A DNA stretch of 12,286 nucleotides from an uncultured Ignavibacteriota bacterium (GCA_937915485.1 CALGII010000011.1:1-12286), one strand, 5' to 3'. Numbered from the stretch's first letter, positions 1 through 7,232 are shown. The notes: a model not told the origin generated them from the letters alone. Numbers and translations are program-made.

Positions 1-344
1 GGAGACGGAGCGGTGTAATTCACGTAAAAATAACCGTTCGACTGATAGTTCGGGTGAAAAGCCAGACCGAGCAAGCCCTCTTCGCCCGAAGACGATGATA
101 TTTTATTTGAAATATTAAGGAAGACTTTGGAAGTCGCGGCGTTCGAGTCGTTTGCGAATACGATGATTTTTCCGTCCTGCTGAACGACGAAGTTCCTGTT
201 CGTGCCGTCACCCGCGTGTGTAAAATGAAGCGGTTTGTTGAATGTCAGACCCGGAAAAGCGTCTACGAGTTGTATGTTAGGATTCTGAGCGCAAGCGGTA
301 ACCGCCAGCATCAGAAAAGCCAGTAAAATTATTGTGTTTTTCAT
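1..344 (-). CDS. PQQ-dependent sugar dehydrogenase-like lipoprotein, N-terminal part
   Basis: This gene starts at 344 and continues past the left edge, so only about 114 codons are visible. The protein begins with a signal peptide ending in the lipobox VTAC (Cys18), so it is probably an envelope lipoprotein. The mature part contains FTHAGDGTNRNFVVQQDG and then EEGLLGLAFHPNYQSNGYFY. These match the first beta-propeller blade of the glucose/sorbosone dehydrogenase (GSDH) family, soluble PQQ enzymes that oxidise sugars or other alcohols. The ATG is supported by AGAGGA at 348-353, one of only two clear Shine-Dalgarno sequences in the window. The gene is divergent from nuoC. The family call rests on the motifs. 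The substrate and the PQQ dependence cannot be judged because the catalytic part lies outside the window. Confidence 0.82.
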   Translation of the reverse strand, partial: MKNTIILLAFLMLAVTACAQNPNIQLVDAFPGLTFNKPLHFTHAGDGTNRNFVVQQDGKIIVFANDSNAATSKVFLNISNKISSSSGEEGLLGLAFHPNYQSNGYFYVNYTAPS

Positions 345-564
345 TTTTCCTCTTTATTCGGATAACAAATTTGGAATCAATAAAATCCATTATTTTTATG
401 GACCGGTGATTTCCGGATGCCAGGTCAGGAAATATCATAAAAAACATGACAGCAGTCAGAGCAGGATTAAATTTAATTTATATCCAGGCTCTTTGAATTT
501 TCAGTTTCCTTATTTTGTTATTTCAATTATACGCCTTATAACCTATTTTTTACGAAATTACGTT
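345..564. promoter_or_regulatory. Divergent intergenic region between the sugar dehydrogenase gene and nuoC
   Basis: This AT-rich stretch of 220 bases separates two divergent genes and must hold the promoter for each if both are transcribed from here. The plus-strand frame of nuoC stays open back to 334, but that extension (77 codons) has no resemblance to NuoC and I treat it as untranslated. A possible weak plus-strand pair is TTGAAT at 493-498 and TGTTAT at 516-521 with 17-bp spacing. I would not rely on it. No operator palindrome or riboswitch was recognised. Confidence 0.35.
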
Positions 565-1050
565 ATGAACGAAGAGAGATTAAATATTATAAAAGAGAAA
601 CTTAACGGTTTAGGTGTCGAGTTTTACGACGTCAATGGTACGCCCGGAATTATTACGTCTCCTGAAAATGTTCTGAAAATATGCGACATACTGAAAAATG
701 ACGGGTCAATCTCGTTCGAACAGTGCAGGGACACGGTAGGCGTTGACAGGTTTGCGAAGAAAAACAGATTCGAAGTGATTTACAGTTTGTATTCACTTAA
801 ATACAGGGACAGGATTTTTGTAAAAGTCATCATAGAAGACAACAAGAAACCGGAAACACCTACGTTGACGAATCTGTGGAATTCAGTCAACTGGTACGAA
901 AGGGAAGCCTACGATATGTTTGGAATAGTCTTTACGGGGCATCCCGACTTAAGAAGAATTTACATGCCCGAAGAGTTTGAATATTATCCTTTGAGAAAAG
1001 ATTTTCCTCTGATGGGAATTCCGGGTTCAATAAATTTGCCGAAAAAATAG
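565..1050 (+). CDS. nuoC: NADH-quinone oxidoreductase subunit C (NuoC, 30 kDa subunit)
   Basis: NuoC is a peripheral-arm subunit of respiratory complex I. It packs against NuoD and helps form the connection between the iron-sulfur chain and the quinone site. The 161-residue product carries the 30-kDa subunit signature at residues 110-132: WYEREAYDMFGI, then GHPDLRRI. It is followed by YYPLRKDFPLMG near the C-terminus. I chose the ATG at 565 because family homology starts there and the length is then normal. An upstream start at 334 would add 77 residues unlike the family. No Shine-Dalgarno sequence is visible. It is the first nuo gene here: nuoA and nuoB, which usually precede it, are absent. 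nuoD starts 4 bases after its stop codon. It is not fused to nuoD as in Escherichia coli. Confidence 0.95.
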   Translation: MNEERLNIIKEKLNGLGVEFYDVNGTPGIITSPENVLKICDILKNDGSISFEQCRDTVGVDRFAKKNRFEVIYSLYSLKYRDRIFVKVIIEDNKKPETPTLTNLWNSVNWYEREAYDMFGIVFTGHPDLRRIYMPEEFEYYPLRKDFPLMGIPGSINLPKK

Positions 1051-1054
1051 AATT

Positions 1055-2332
1055 ATGCCTCACACCGTATACGAAAAACTGAAGAATAACGATCCGAGCA
1101 TTCCAAAATCAAAAATTCTGGAAGCGCTTGAGTCACAGGATTTGAGCCTTGAATTTAATGACGCGCTTGAGAATGAAATGGTGCTTAACATGGGACCGCA
1201 GCATCCCGCTACACACGGAGTCTTAAGACTGCTGCTGAGTCTCGACGGGGAAACCATAAAGAAGGCGGTTCCCGACCTCGGTTATCTTCACAGGGGTTAT
1301 GAGAAACTCGCTGAGAACATGTCGTATCACGAGTTCATTCCGCATACCGACAGGCTTGATTATCTTCAGCCCGTCGCTAATAACATCGCGTACACTCTCG
1401 CGGTGGAAAAACTTCTGAATCTTGAGATTCCCGAAAGGTCAAAGTATCTCAGGACTCTCTCGGCCGAACTCGGCAGAATACAATCGCACTTAATCGCGTA
1501 CGGTACAACCGTGATGGATACGGGTGGGCTGACGCCTTTCTTATGGGCAATGCGCGAGAGGGAAAAAATACTCGACATTTATGATATGTATATCGGCGTC
1601 AGATTCACGACTTCTTATTCGAGAATCGGAGGAGTGGCTCAGGATATCACGGACGAGGCAATCGCCGCGATACTGAAGTTCACGGACGAGTTCCCGGGTT
1701 ATCTGAAAGAGATGCGGGATATCATAGAGAGGAACAGGGTATTCGTCGACAGGCTTGAGGGAATCGGATACATGTCGAAGGAAGACGTGATTAATTACGG
1801 GATTACGGGACCGATACTTCGCGCGACAGGTGTCGATTGCGATTTAAGAAAAGACAGTCCGTATCTCGCGTATGATAAAGTTGATTTCGACGTGCCGACG
1901 ACAACCGAAAGCGACAGTCTCGCAAGGTTCTGGATTAGGTTCGAGGAAATGTACCAGTCCGCAAAAATAATAAGGCAGTGCATTGAAAAAATGCCGAAGG
2001 GACCCGTGAACGCCCTATCACCGAAAAAATCACTTCCGAACAAGGAGAAGATATATACGAAAATGGAAGAACTGATACACGATTTCATGCTGATAAATTT
2101 CGGACAGAATCCGCCTGTCGGAGAATCGTACGGCGCCGTTGAATCCTCAAAGGGTGAACTCGGTTTTTATATAATAAGCGACGGCAGCGGCAAACCGTTC
2201 AGGACCAAGATACACTCGCCGTCATTCTGCAATCTTCAGGCAATTCCCGTTATGCTTAAAGACAGTCTTATTTCCGATTCAGTCGTCATAATCGGCGGAA
2301 TTGATCCCGTGATGGGAGAAGCCGATAAATAA
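1055..2332 (+). CDS. nuoD: NADH-quinone oxidoreductase subunit D (NuoD, 49 kDa subunit)
   Basis: NuoD forms most of the quinone-binding cavity of complex I at the membrane interface and is related to the large subunit of [NiFe] hydrogenases. The 425-residue protein has about 40 N-terminal residues, then GPQHPATHGVLR at residues 47-58. It also has YLHRGYEK, RIGGVAQD and a typical C-terminus DPVMGEADK. Comparison with the Thermus homologue from memory places the quinone headgroup ligands at His54 (in ATHG) and Tyr103 (in RLDYLQ), and both are present. The length is normal for a stand-alone NuoD. It lies 4 bases after nuoC and 24 bases before nuoE, consistent with one operon. No Shine-Dalgarno sequence precedes the ATG. 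I see nothing truncated or missing. Confidence 0.96.
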   Translation: MPHTVYEKLKNNDPSIPKSKILEALESQDLSLEFNDALENEMVLNMGPQHPATHGVLRLLLSLDGETIKKAVPDLGYLHRGYEKLAENMSYHEFIPHTDRLDYLQPVANNIAYTLAVEKLLNLEIPERSKYLRTLSAELGRIQSHLIAYGTTVMDTGGLTPFLWAMREREKILDIYDMYIGVRFTTSYSRIGGVAQDITDEAIAAILKFTDEFPGYLKEMRDIIERNRVFVDRLEGIGYMSKEDVINYGITGPILRATGVDCDLRKDSPYLAYDKVDFDVPTTTESDSLARFWIRFEEMYQSAKIIRQCIEKMPKGPVNALSPKKSLPNKEKIYTKMEELIHDFMLINFGQNPPVGESYGAVESSKGELGFYIISDGSGKPFRTKIHSPSFCNLQAIPVMLKDSLISDSVVIIGGIDPVMGEADK

Positions 2333-2356
2333 TTTGAAAATATATTAATAATCCGA

Positions 2357-2842
2357 ATGCAGTTATTCAACGAAGAAGAGTTAAAAAGAATCGAAGAGAT
2401 TAAGTCACATTACCCCGATGCCCGCGCGGCTCTGCTTCCCGTGCTCTGGATGGTTCAGGAAAAGGAAGGATGGATATCGCCGGACTCGATGAAATATGCG
2501 GGTGATTTGCTCGGCGTTCCGTATGAGCACATACTCGGTGTTGTGTCGTTCTATACGATGTTCAACAAACAGCCGAGAGGAAAATATCACCTGCAGATTT
2601 GCACGAACGTTTCCTGCATGCTGAGGGGCGGGTATGAACTTTATAATTACGTATCGGAGAAACTCGGAATAAAGAACAACGAAACGACTGCAGACGGAAT
2701 GTTCACGATTGAAGAAGTAGAATGCCTCGGCTCCTGCGCGACCGCGCCGATGATGCAGGTGAACAACAAGGAATATTACGAGAATCTGGATACCAATAAA
2801 GTAGAAACGCTCATCGAAGAATTTAGCAAACATATTAAGTGA
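2357..2842 (+). CDS. nuoE: NADH-quinone oxidoreductase subunit E (NuoE, 24 kDa subunit)
   Basis: NuoE is a thioredoxin-like [2Fe-2S] protein of the NADH dehydrogenase module and holds cluster N1a beside NuoF. The 161-residue product has the full ligand set: Cys82-x4-Cys87 in ICTNVSCMLRGG and Cys123-x3-Cys127 in ECLGSCATAP. The N-terminal helical part contains the typical LPVLWMVQEKEGWISPDSM and GVVSFYTMF segments. The length matches normal NuoE proteins. It follows nuoD by 24 bases. The gap to nuoF is 577 bases, unusually long for this operon, and is filled by a GxxExxY gene with flanking repeats. Related 24-kDa subunits also occur in bifurcating hydrogenases and formate dehydrogenases, but the neighbours nuoC, nuoD and an undecorated NuoF favour complex I. 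Confidence 0.95.
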   Translation: MQLFNEEELKRIEEIKSHYPDARAALLPVLWMVQEKEGWISPDSMKYAGDLLGVPYEHILGVVSFYTMFNKQPRGKYHLQICTNVSCMLRGGYELYNYVSEKLGIKNNETTADGMFTIEEVECLGSCATAPMMQVNNKEYYENLDTNKVETLIEEFSKHIK

Positions 2843-2857
2843 ATTGACTACTAGGTC

Positions 2858-2897
2858 ACACAGAGATACACTGAGAAGCACGGAGTATCACAGAGAT
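2858..2897 (+). repeat. Left inverted repeat of the GxxExxY cassette (ACACAGAGAN-type)
   Basis: This is about four degenerate copies of a 10-base unit: ACACAGAGAT, ACACTGAGAA, then a CACGGAG unit, then CACAGAGAT. It begins 15 bases after the nuoE stop codon. Compared with the reverse complement of 3321-3361, I count about 33 matches over 41 aligned positions with one gap, and the outermost and innermost 9 bases match exactly. It is therefore an imperfect inverted partner of the repeat on the other side of the small gene. Confidence 0.85.
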
Positions 2898-2949
2898 AAG
2901 ATAAGGTTTTAAATTAGGTTTTTCCCGTATTGTGGTAAATCAATTATTT

Positions 2950-3321
2950 ATGGATATTAATTTAATCACAGGCGGGATAATTGGGGCGGCTATAGAAGTA
3001 CATAAAGTGCTGGGACCCGGACTTTTAGAAAGCGCGTATGAAGAGTGCCTTTCGAAAGAGTTGGTTGATAGTGGTTTTTTTATCGAAAGGCAGAAACCCG
3101 TTCCGGTGATATACAAGGATATAAAACTTGATTTCGGGTACAGACTTGATTTACTAGTGAATAAAACCGTAATAGTTGAAATAAAATCTATTGACGGAAT
3201 ATTACCTGTTCATGAAGCGCAAATTCTTACGTACATGAAATTTGCAGAAATTAGAGTTGGTTTATTGATTAATTTTAATGTAACAAAACTGACAAACGGT
3301 TTAAGACGATTTGTACTTTAA
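2950..3321 (+). CDS. GxxExxY family protein (PD-(D/E)XK nuclease-like)
   Basis: This is a small protein of 123 residues from the ATG at 2950. An in-frame GTG at 2932 would give 129 residues, but the family normally begins just before the IIGAAIEVHKxLGPGL segment, so I prefer 2950. The name motif is present as GLLESAY, followed by EECL. Further on come FGYRLDLLV (candidate acidic ligand Asp), IVEIKS (the ExK of the nuclease fold), then QILTYMK, and the family's C-terminal NGLRRFVL. This arrangement of Glu, Asp, ExK and Gln fits the PD-(D/E)XK superfamily. The family has no settled cellular role that I know of, so nuclease activity is inference. It has nothing evident to do with complex I. The final base of its stop codon is the first base of the right repeat. 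Confidence 0.9.
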   Translation: MDINLITGGIIGAAIEVHKVLGPGLLESAYEECLSKELVDSGFFIERQKPVPVIYKDIKLDFGYRLDLLVNKTVIVEIKSIDGILPVHEAQILTYMKFAEIRVGLLINFNVTKLTNGLRRFVL

Positions 3322-3361
3322 TCTCTGTGTTTCTCTGTGGTATCTCTGTGTTTCTCTGTGT
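3321..3361 (-). repeat. Right inverted repeat of the GxxExxY cassette (two 20-base units)
   Basis: Read on the minus strand this is two nearly identical tandem units, ACACAGAGAAACACAGAGAT (20 bases) and the same with one extra base and one further difference near its start (21 bases). Each is itself two copies of a 10-base ACACAGAGAN unit. It starts at the last base of the GxxExxY stop codon and is more regular than the left copy. The relation to 2858-2897 is inverted, so the two copies could pair in a transcript around the gene. Confidence 0.87.
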
Positions 3362-3419
3362 AACATAAACAGTTTGATAAACCGGAAGCAGGATAGTTTA
3401 ATAAAGAAATGCAATTTTT

Positions 3420-4703
3420 ATGAAAATAATTTTAAAGGAAATACCTGATTTACACAGGATAGACGTTTACGAATCGAACGGCGGCTATTCCGCATTCAGG
3501 AAGGCTTTGAAGGAAATGAGCCCCGATGAAGTAACTAACGAGGTAAAGAACTCAAACCTCAGAGGCAGAGGCGGCGCTTGTTTCCCGACGGGTCTTAAGT
3601 GGACATTCATGCCAAAGACCGGCGACAAACCAAAATACCTGTGCTGTAACGGCGACGAGTCGGAACCGGGAAGTTTCAAGGACAGGGAAATATTTGAGAA
3701 AAATCCGCACCAGTTCATCGAAGGCGTTCTGCTTGCCTGTTACGCGATGGGAATTAAATCCGCATACGTTTACATAAGGGGCGAGTATTACAAATGGATA
3801 AATCTGCTTCAGGCGGCGATTGACGATGCTTATAAAAAAGGGTACATAGGGAAAAACATACTCGGCACAGATTTTTCAACCGATGTTTACATTCACCGCG
3901 GAGCGGGCGCTTACATCTGCGGCGAAGAATCGGCGCTTATGAATTCAATCGAAGGCAAGCGCGGCTATCCGAGAGTCAAGCCTCCGTTTCCCGCGGCTAA
4001 CGGACTGTGGGGATGCCCGACGACTATTAACAATATCGAAACTCTCGCGAACGTTCCCGAAATAATCAAGAACGGGGCGGAGTGGTTCTCGAAAATAGGC
4101 GCGCCAAAACATCCCGGCACGCTTCTCTTCGGGGTAAGCGGTCACGTGAACAAACCCGGAGTCTATGAACTTCCAACAGGCACGCCGCTGATGACAATAA
4201 TCGATGATTACTGCGGCGGAATTCTCGGCGGCAAAGAAATCAAAATGGTCATTCCCGGCGGCTCATCGATGCCGCCTCTCACGAAAGAGGAATGCCTGAA
4301 AGCGAACATGGACAATGAAAGTCTCAAGGAGTTCAGTTCTTCGATAGGAACGGCCGGTGTAATGGTAATGAATGAGGACACGGATATTCTCAAAGTGCTG
4401 ATAAGAATAGCGAAGTTTTATTACCACGAATCCTGCGGACAATGCACGCCCTGCAGGGAAGGAACCGGATGGCTTTTGAGAGTTCTGAAAAGAATTGATG
4501 ACGGCAAGGGGAGGCTGAGCGATCTCGAACTGCTCACATCGGTTGCTCAAAACATTGAGGGCAATACAATCTGCGCGCTCGGTGACGCCGCCGCCTGGCC
4601 GGTTAAATGGACCGTGAAAAAATTCAGGGAGGAATTCGTAAAAAGAATACCCAAAGATGAAATTGATGTTCCCGTCTTGAATAAAGTGCATTCGCTAAGA
4701 TAG
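3420..4703 (+). CDS. nuoF: NADH-quinone oxidoreductase subunit F (NuoF, 51 kDa NADH-binding subunit)
   Basis: NuoF oxidises NADH with FMN and passes electrons to iron-sulfur cluster N3. In this 427-residue protein the glycine-rich nucleotide/FMN loop is at residues 48-61 (LRGRGGACFPTGLK), followed by CNGDESEPGSFKDRE, then RGAGAYICGEESALMNSIEG and KPPFPA. The [4Fe-4S] ligands are Cys339, Cys342 and Cys345 in ESCGQCTPCREG, and Cys385 in NTICALGD. There is no extra N-terminal thioredoxin domain or C-terminal ferredoxin domain, which argues against a hydrogenase or formate dehydrogenase subunit. Residue 54 is Cys where E. coli, Thermus and human homologues, as I recall them, have Gly. It is the last nuo gene of the cluster, with no nuoG after it. 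A hairpin terminator follows 50 bases downstream. Confidence 0.96.
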   Translation: MKIILKEIPDLHRIDVYESNGGYSAFRKALKEMSPDEVTNEVKNSNLRGRGGACFPTGLKWTFMPKTGDKPKYLCCNGDESEPGSFKDREIFEKNPHQFIEGVLLACYAMGIKSAYVYIRGEYYKWINLLQAAIDDAYKKGYIGKNILGTDFSTDVYIHRGAGAYICGEESALMNSIEGKRGYPRVKPPFPAANGLWGCPTTINNIETLANVPEIIKNGAEWFSKIGAPKHPGTLLFGVSGHVNKPGVYELPTGTPLMTIIDDYCGGILGGKEIKMVIPGGSSMPPLTKEECLKANMDNESLKEFSSSIGTAGVMVMNEDTDILKVLIRIAKFYYHESCGQCTPCREGTGWLLRVLKRIDDGKGRLSDLELLTSVAQNIEGNTICALGDAAAWPVKWTVKKFREEFVKRIPKDEIDVPVLNKVHSLR

Positions 4704-4752
4704 CATTACCAAACGGGAAAAGTTCTTCAAGAAAATTCCATTAAGAGATTAG

Positions 4753-4784
4753 AATTAATAAGCCCCGTTAGGGGCTTATTAATT
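4753..4784. terminator. Perfect hairpin, probable bidirectional terminator
   Basis: AATTAATAAGCCCC at 4753-4766 and GGGGCTTATTAATT at 4771-4784 form a perfect 14-bp stem with the loop GTTA. The base of the stem is AT-only and supplies T-rich sequence on either strand after the CCCC/GGGG core. It lies between the convergent ends of nuoF (4703) and the minus-strand lipoprotein gene (4800), so it can serve both. Confidence 0.88.
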
Positions 4785-4799
4785 TATAACGAATCAAAT

Positions 4800-5339
4800 T
4801 TATTTCCCGATAAGTTCGTGAATTTTGAACGCGCAGTATCTCGCGTAATCTAGATCGTGCATCGCGTTATTTGCCATCGTGGTTTTCTGTCCGTCAAATT
4901 CGCATCTGTTGAACAAATCCATTTCGGCAATCTTATTGTTCGCGTTATCAAGAAAAGTAACCTTCGTGTGTAAAATGAACTTGTCCTTGAAATAAGGTCT
5001 CGAAATCCTGATTACCCCTTCCCCTGTATCGGAAATCTTCGAGGTCATGTTGCTCCTTATCATTCCTGCAAGTTTCTGACCTCTCGCTTCGGCAATTTTC
5101 GGCGGCTCGTCGAGCAGTTCCTCGGGACTCGTCGAATCGGGAAATTTCGTCTCCGTTGACCCGCCGAGCAAGTCGCTGGTAAGTATTCTTCCGTTTACAG
5201 TATCATACTGCATCGTCCAGTTCTTGATGATTCCAAGAGCGCTTTCGTTGAATACATCCTGCGTAGTGTAGTCTATGGAACCTGTCATGCATCCGCTGAA
5301 TAACAACAGAAAAACAAAGAATGCAAAAAAGTTTTTCAT
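4800..5339 (-). CDS. Hypothetical lipoprotein
   Basis: This is a 179-residue protein that I do not recognise. It opens with a lipoprotein signal, a hydrophobic stretch at residues 4-14 followed by the lipobox FSGC, giving a predicted lipidated Cys17. The mature part is mixed alpha/beta in appearance. It has two further cysteines, Cys146 (NRCEF) and Cys169 (ARYCAF), which could form a disulfide in the periplasm, and a C-terminal helix ending in FKIHELIGK. The start is well supported by a strong GGAGG at 5344-5348. It is the third gene of an apparent minus-strand operon, 43 bases after the M28 peptidase gene, and it ends beside the shared terminator. The envelope location is a sound prediction. 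The function is unknown. Confidence 0.8.
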   Translation of the reverse strand: MKNFFAFFVFLLLFSGCMTGSIDYTTQDVFNESALGIIKNWTMQYDTVNGRILTSDLLGGSTETKFPDSTSPEELLDEPPKIAEARGQKLAGMIRSNMTSKISDTGEGVIRISRPYFKDKFILHTKVTFLDNANNKIAEMDLFNRCEFDGQKTTMANNAMHDLDYARYCAFKIHELIGK

Positions 5340-5382
5340 CGATCCTCCGTGATTAAAACTGTTATATTGCTTTTAAAAAAAA

Positions 5383-7212
5383 TTATTTCTTGCCGAGTGT
5401 TACCTTTACGGTAACTTCCTTGTCGTCTCTTTTTACAGTCACGTCAACTTCCTGTCCCGGCTTGTATTCACCGAGAGCCGCAGTATAATCGTAAATATTC
5501 TTGATATCCTTCTCACCGAATTTTATCATCACGTCTCCCGCCATCAGACCGTATTTTTCGGCAGGGCTTCCCGCCTGCACGCCGGAAATCTTAAACCCGT
5601 CGCCGTTGTACGAAAAGTCGGGAACGGTGCCAACGTAAACCCTCACGGATTTCCTCTCCGTCTTGTTGTCTTCTTCCTTCTTCACGACTTTTGTGAATTC
5701 GGGCTTGACGGGTAAGTTCGCGATTCCGTATGTCAAATCATAAACCATTCTTAAAACCTTTGCTTCGCCTTCCGTGTTTATCTTGTCGTAGGTATCGGAA
5801 GGCTTATGGTAATCTCCGTGAAGGTCGGTGAAGAACATTAAAACGGGTACGTTCTTGCCGTAAAAAGAGGAATGATCCGAAGGACCGAATCCGTCAGGAT
5901 TCATAGACAAAGAAAACGAGTATGTTTTATTCAGTTTCTCGATTTCGGGAATCCAATAAGACGATGTTCCCGTGCCGTTCAGAATCAATTTGTCGTCCTT
6001 AAGTCTTCCTATCATGTCCATATTTATCATTGCCACGATATTGAACTCCTTGAACTTCCCGGATTTCGTGAAATAAGAAGAGCCTATCAAGCCCTCTTCC
6101 TCTCCCGTGAAACAGAGGAAAAGCACGCTGCGCTTGACGTTCTTTTTTTCAGACGATAATTTCTGCGCGAGTTCAAGAACGCCCGCAGTGCCCGACGCGT
6201 TATCGTCCGCGCCGTAATGAATCAGTTTTTCCTTTCCGCTGTACATAGAATTCGAGCCGCCGAGCCCGAGGTGGTCGAAATGCGCGCCTACAACAATAAC
6301 TTCATTTTTCAGCACGGGGTCCGAGCCTTCAAGCAAACCTATCACGTTTCCTGTCTTAGCGTAATCGTCTTGAAGTTCTACGGAGAAATTCACCGTAATA
6401 TCGTTGAACTCAATGCAGTTTGGCTTTAAAGTAGAATTGATATCGCCGCAGATTTTATTCAAATCATATCCGAAGTCTTTCATCATCGATTCGATTGCGG
6501 AGCGCTTTGCGTTTATCACAGGAATGCCGAAATCCTGCTTTATCATTTCATTTCCCAAAATCATCAGTTCATCGTCATTTGACGAAGTGTCCGGAGGATT
6601 AATAACTATTACACCCGCAGGTTTTAAATCTTTAAGTATAGACAATTTCGCCCGTAAAGTTTCAAATGTTGAGAACTTATCCTCGTTCGGATTGAGATAT
6701 GTGGGCGAGTAACGCATAATTACAACCACCTTACCCTCGACGTTTACAGGGTTGCCATTCGCGTCAAGAAAGTCGTTGTAATTAAGGTTATCGGATTTAA
6801 TTCCGTAACCCGCGAAAACCATTTTTCCCTCAGAGGTTCCGTTGACCGAAATGGAAAGAGGGGTGAATACTTCAGGAACGGCGTCTATGCGTCCTTTAGG
6901 AACGAAGAAAGAAAGCGAGTTGTTGCTTCCTTCTTTCACTCCATTATACATATCGAACCTTTGTATGTAAGCGCTGTCGCCTTCAGGTTTAAGTCCGTAC
7001 TTCTGAAATTCTTTGCTGATATATTGTCTTGCAAGAACGTCGCCCTGCGTGCCCGGATAACGACCTCCGAGTTCATCCGAAGCGAGATATTTCACGTGCT
7101 CATATACTTCTTTGTCTGTAATATCTTTGTTTCTGACATTTTCGATTCCGCTTTGCGCAAAAACAAATCCCGCCTGAAGAAGCAGGTATAATATAATTAT
7201 GATTTTATTCAT
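5383..7212 (-). CDS. Secreted M28 family metallopeptidase with PDZ domain
   Basis: This 609-residue protein is predicted to be exported by a signal peptide (residues 1-19, cleavage near FVFA-QSG). Residues about 115-280 look like a protease-associated (PA) insert. The M28 zinc peptidase domain follows with a full set of candidate metal and catalytic residues: His311 and Asp313 in GAHFDHLG, Asp336 in GADDNASG, Glu371 and Glu372 in FTGEEEGLIGS, Asp399 in INMDMIGR, and a late His469 in DLHGDYHKPSDT. Residues about 523-607 form a PDZ domain (SVRVYVGTVPDFSYNGDGF, then AGSPAEKYGLMAGDVMIKFG). M28 enzymes are mostly aminopeptidases with two zinc ions, so peptide trimming in the periplasm or at the surface is likely. 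The exact specificity is inference. The gene starts 20 bases after the upstream membrane protein gene and lacks a clear Shine-Dalgarno sequence. Confidence 0.93.
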   Translation of the reverse strand: MNKIIIILYLLLQAGFVFAQSGIENVRNKDITDKEVYEHVKYLASDELGGRYPGTQGDVLARQYISKEFQKYGLKPEGDSAYIQRFDMYNGVKEGSNNSLSFFVPKGRIDAVPEVFTPLSISVNGTSEGKMVFAGYGIKSDNLNYNDFLDANGNPVNVEGKVVVIMRYSPTYLNPNEDKFSTFETLRAKLSILKDLKPAGVIVINPPDTSSNDDELMILGNEMIKQDFGIPVINAKRSAIESMMKDFGYDLNKICGDINSTLKPNCIEFNDITVNFSVELQDDYAKTGNVIGLLEGSDPVLKNEVIVVGAHFDHLGLGGSNSMYSGKEKLIHYGADDNASGTAGVLELAQKLSSEKKNVKRSVLFLCFTGEEEGLIGSSYFTKSGKFKEFNIVAMINMDMIGRLKDDKLILNGTGTSSYWIPEIEKLNKTYSFSLSMNPDGFGPSDHSSFYGKNVPVLMFFTDLHGDYHKPSDTYDKINTEGEAKVLRMVYDLTYGIANLPVKPEFTKVVKKEEDNKTERKSVRVYVGTVPDFSYNGDGFKISGVQAGSPAEKYGLMAGDVMIKFGEKDIKNIYDYTAALGEYKPGQEVDVTVKRDDKEVTVKVTLGKK

Positions 7213-7232
7213 CTGTGTTTTCTTTTACTGCT

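Larger units (their letters stand above)
2858..3361 (+). mobile_element. Putative GxxExxY cassette inserted between nuoE and nuoF
   Basis: This unit consists of a left repeat (2858-2897), a GxxExxY gene and a right inverted repeat (3321-3361). It interrupts an operon whose other gaps are 4 and 24 bases. The gene is visibly richer in A and T than the nuo genes around it. There is no transposase and I could not find a target-site duplication, so its mobility is inferred from layout alone. The insertion leaves the nuo reading frames intact and is transcribed in the same direction, so nuoF expression must pass through it or start inside it. Confidence 0.42.

Noticed and set aside
334..564. In-frame upstream extension of nuoC giving a 238-residue protein
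   Set aside because: The added 77 residues do not resemble NuoC, and the product from the ATG at 565 has normal family length and motifs.
2405..2881. Open minus-strand frame of 158 codons antisense to nuoE
   Set aside because: nuoE has complete cluster ligands in the other strand, and this frame shows no family motif or ribosome binding site. Similar antisense frames at 4263-4691, 10139-10615 and 1795-2088 were rejected for the same reason.
2858..3361. CACAGAG repeats as a CRISPR array
   Set aside because: The copies are about 10 bases long, directly adjacent without spacers, and inverted across a gene, so they do not have the layout of an array.
2843..3419. Target-site duplication at the borders of the GxxExxY cassette
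   Set aside because: I compared the bases just outside both repeats (around 2845-2857 and 3362-3375) and found no matching direct repeat.
3409..3423. Four-codon frame ATG CAA TTT TTA TGA overlapping the nuoF start
   Set aside because: The overlap could couple translation, but so short a frame without a ribosome binding site is expected by chance in AT-rich sequence.
7210..7226. Sequence near the M28 start resembling one ACACAGA repeat unit
   Set aside because: On the minus strand it reads AAAACACAGATG, a single partial match with no tandem copies, so it is probably chance.
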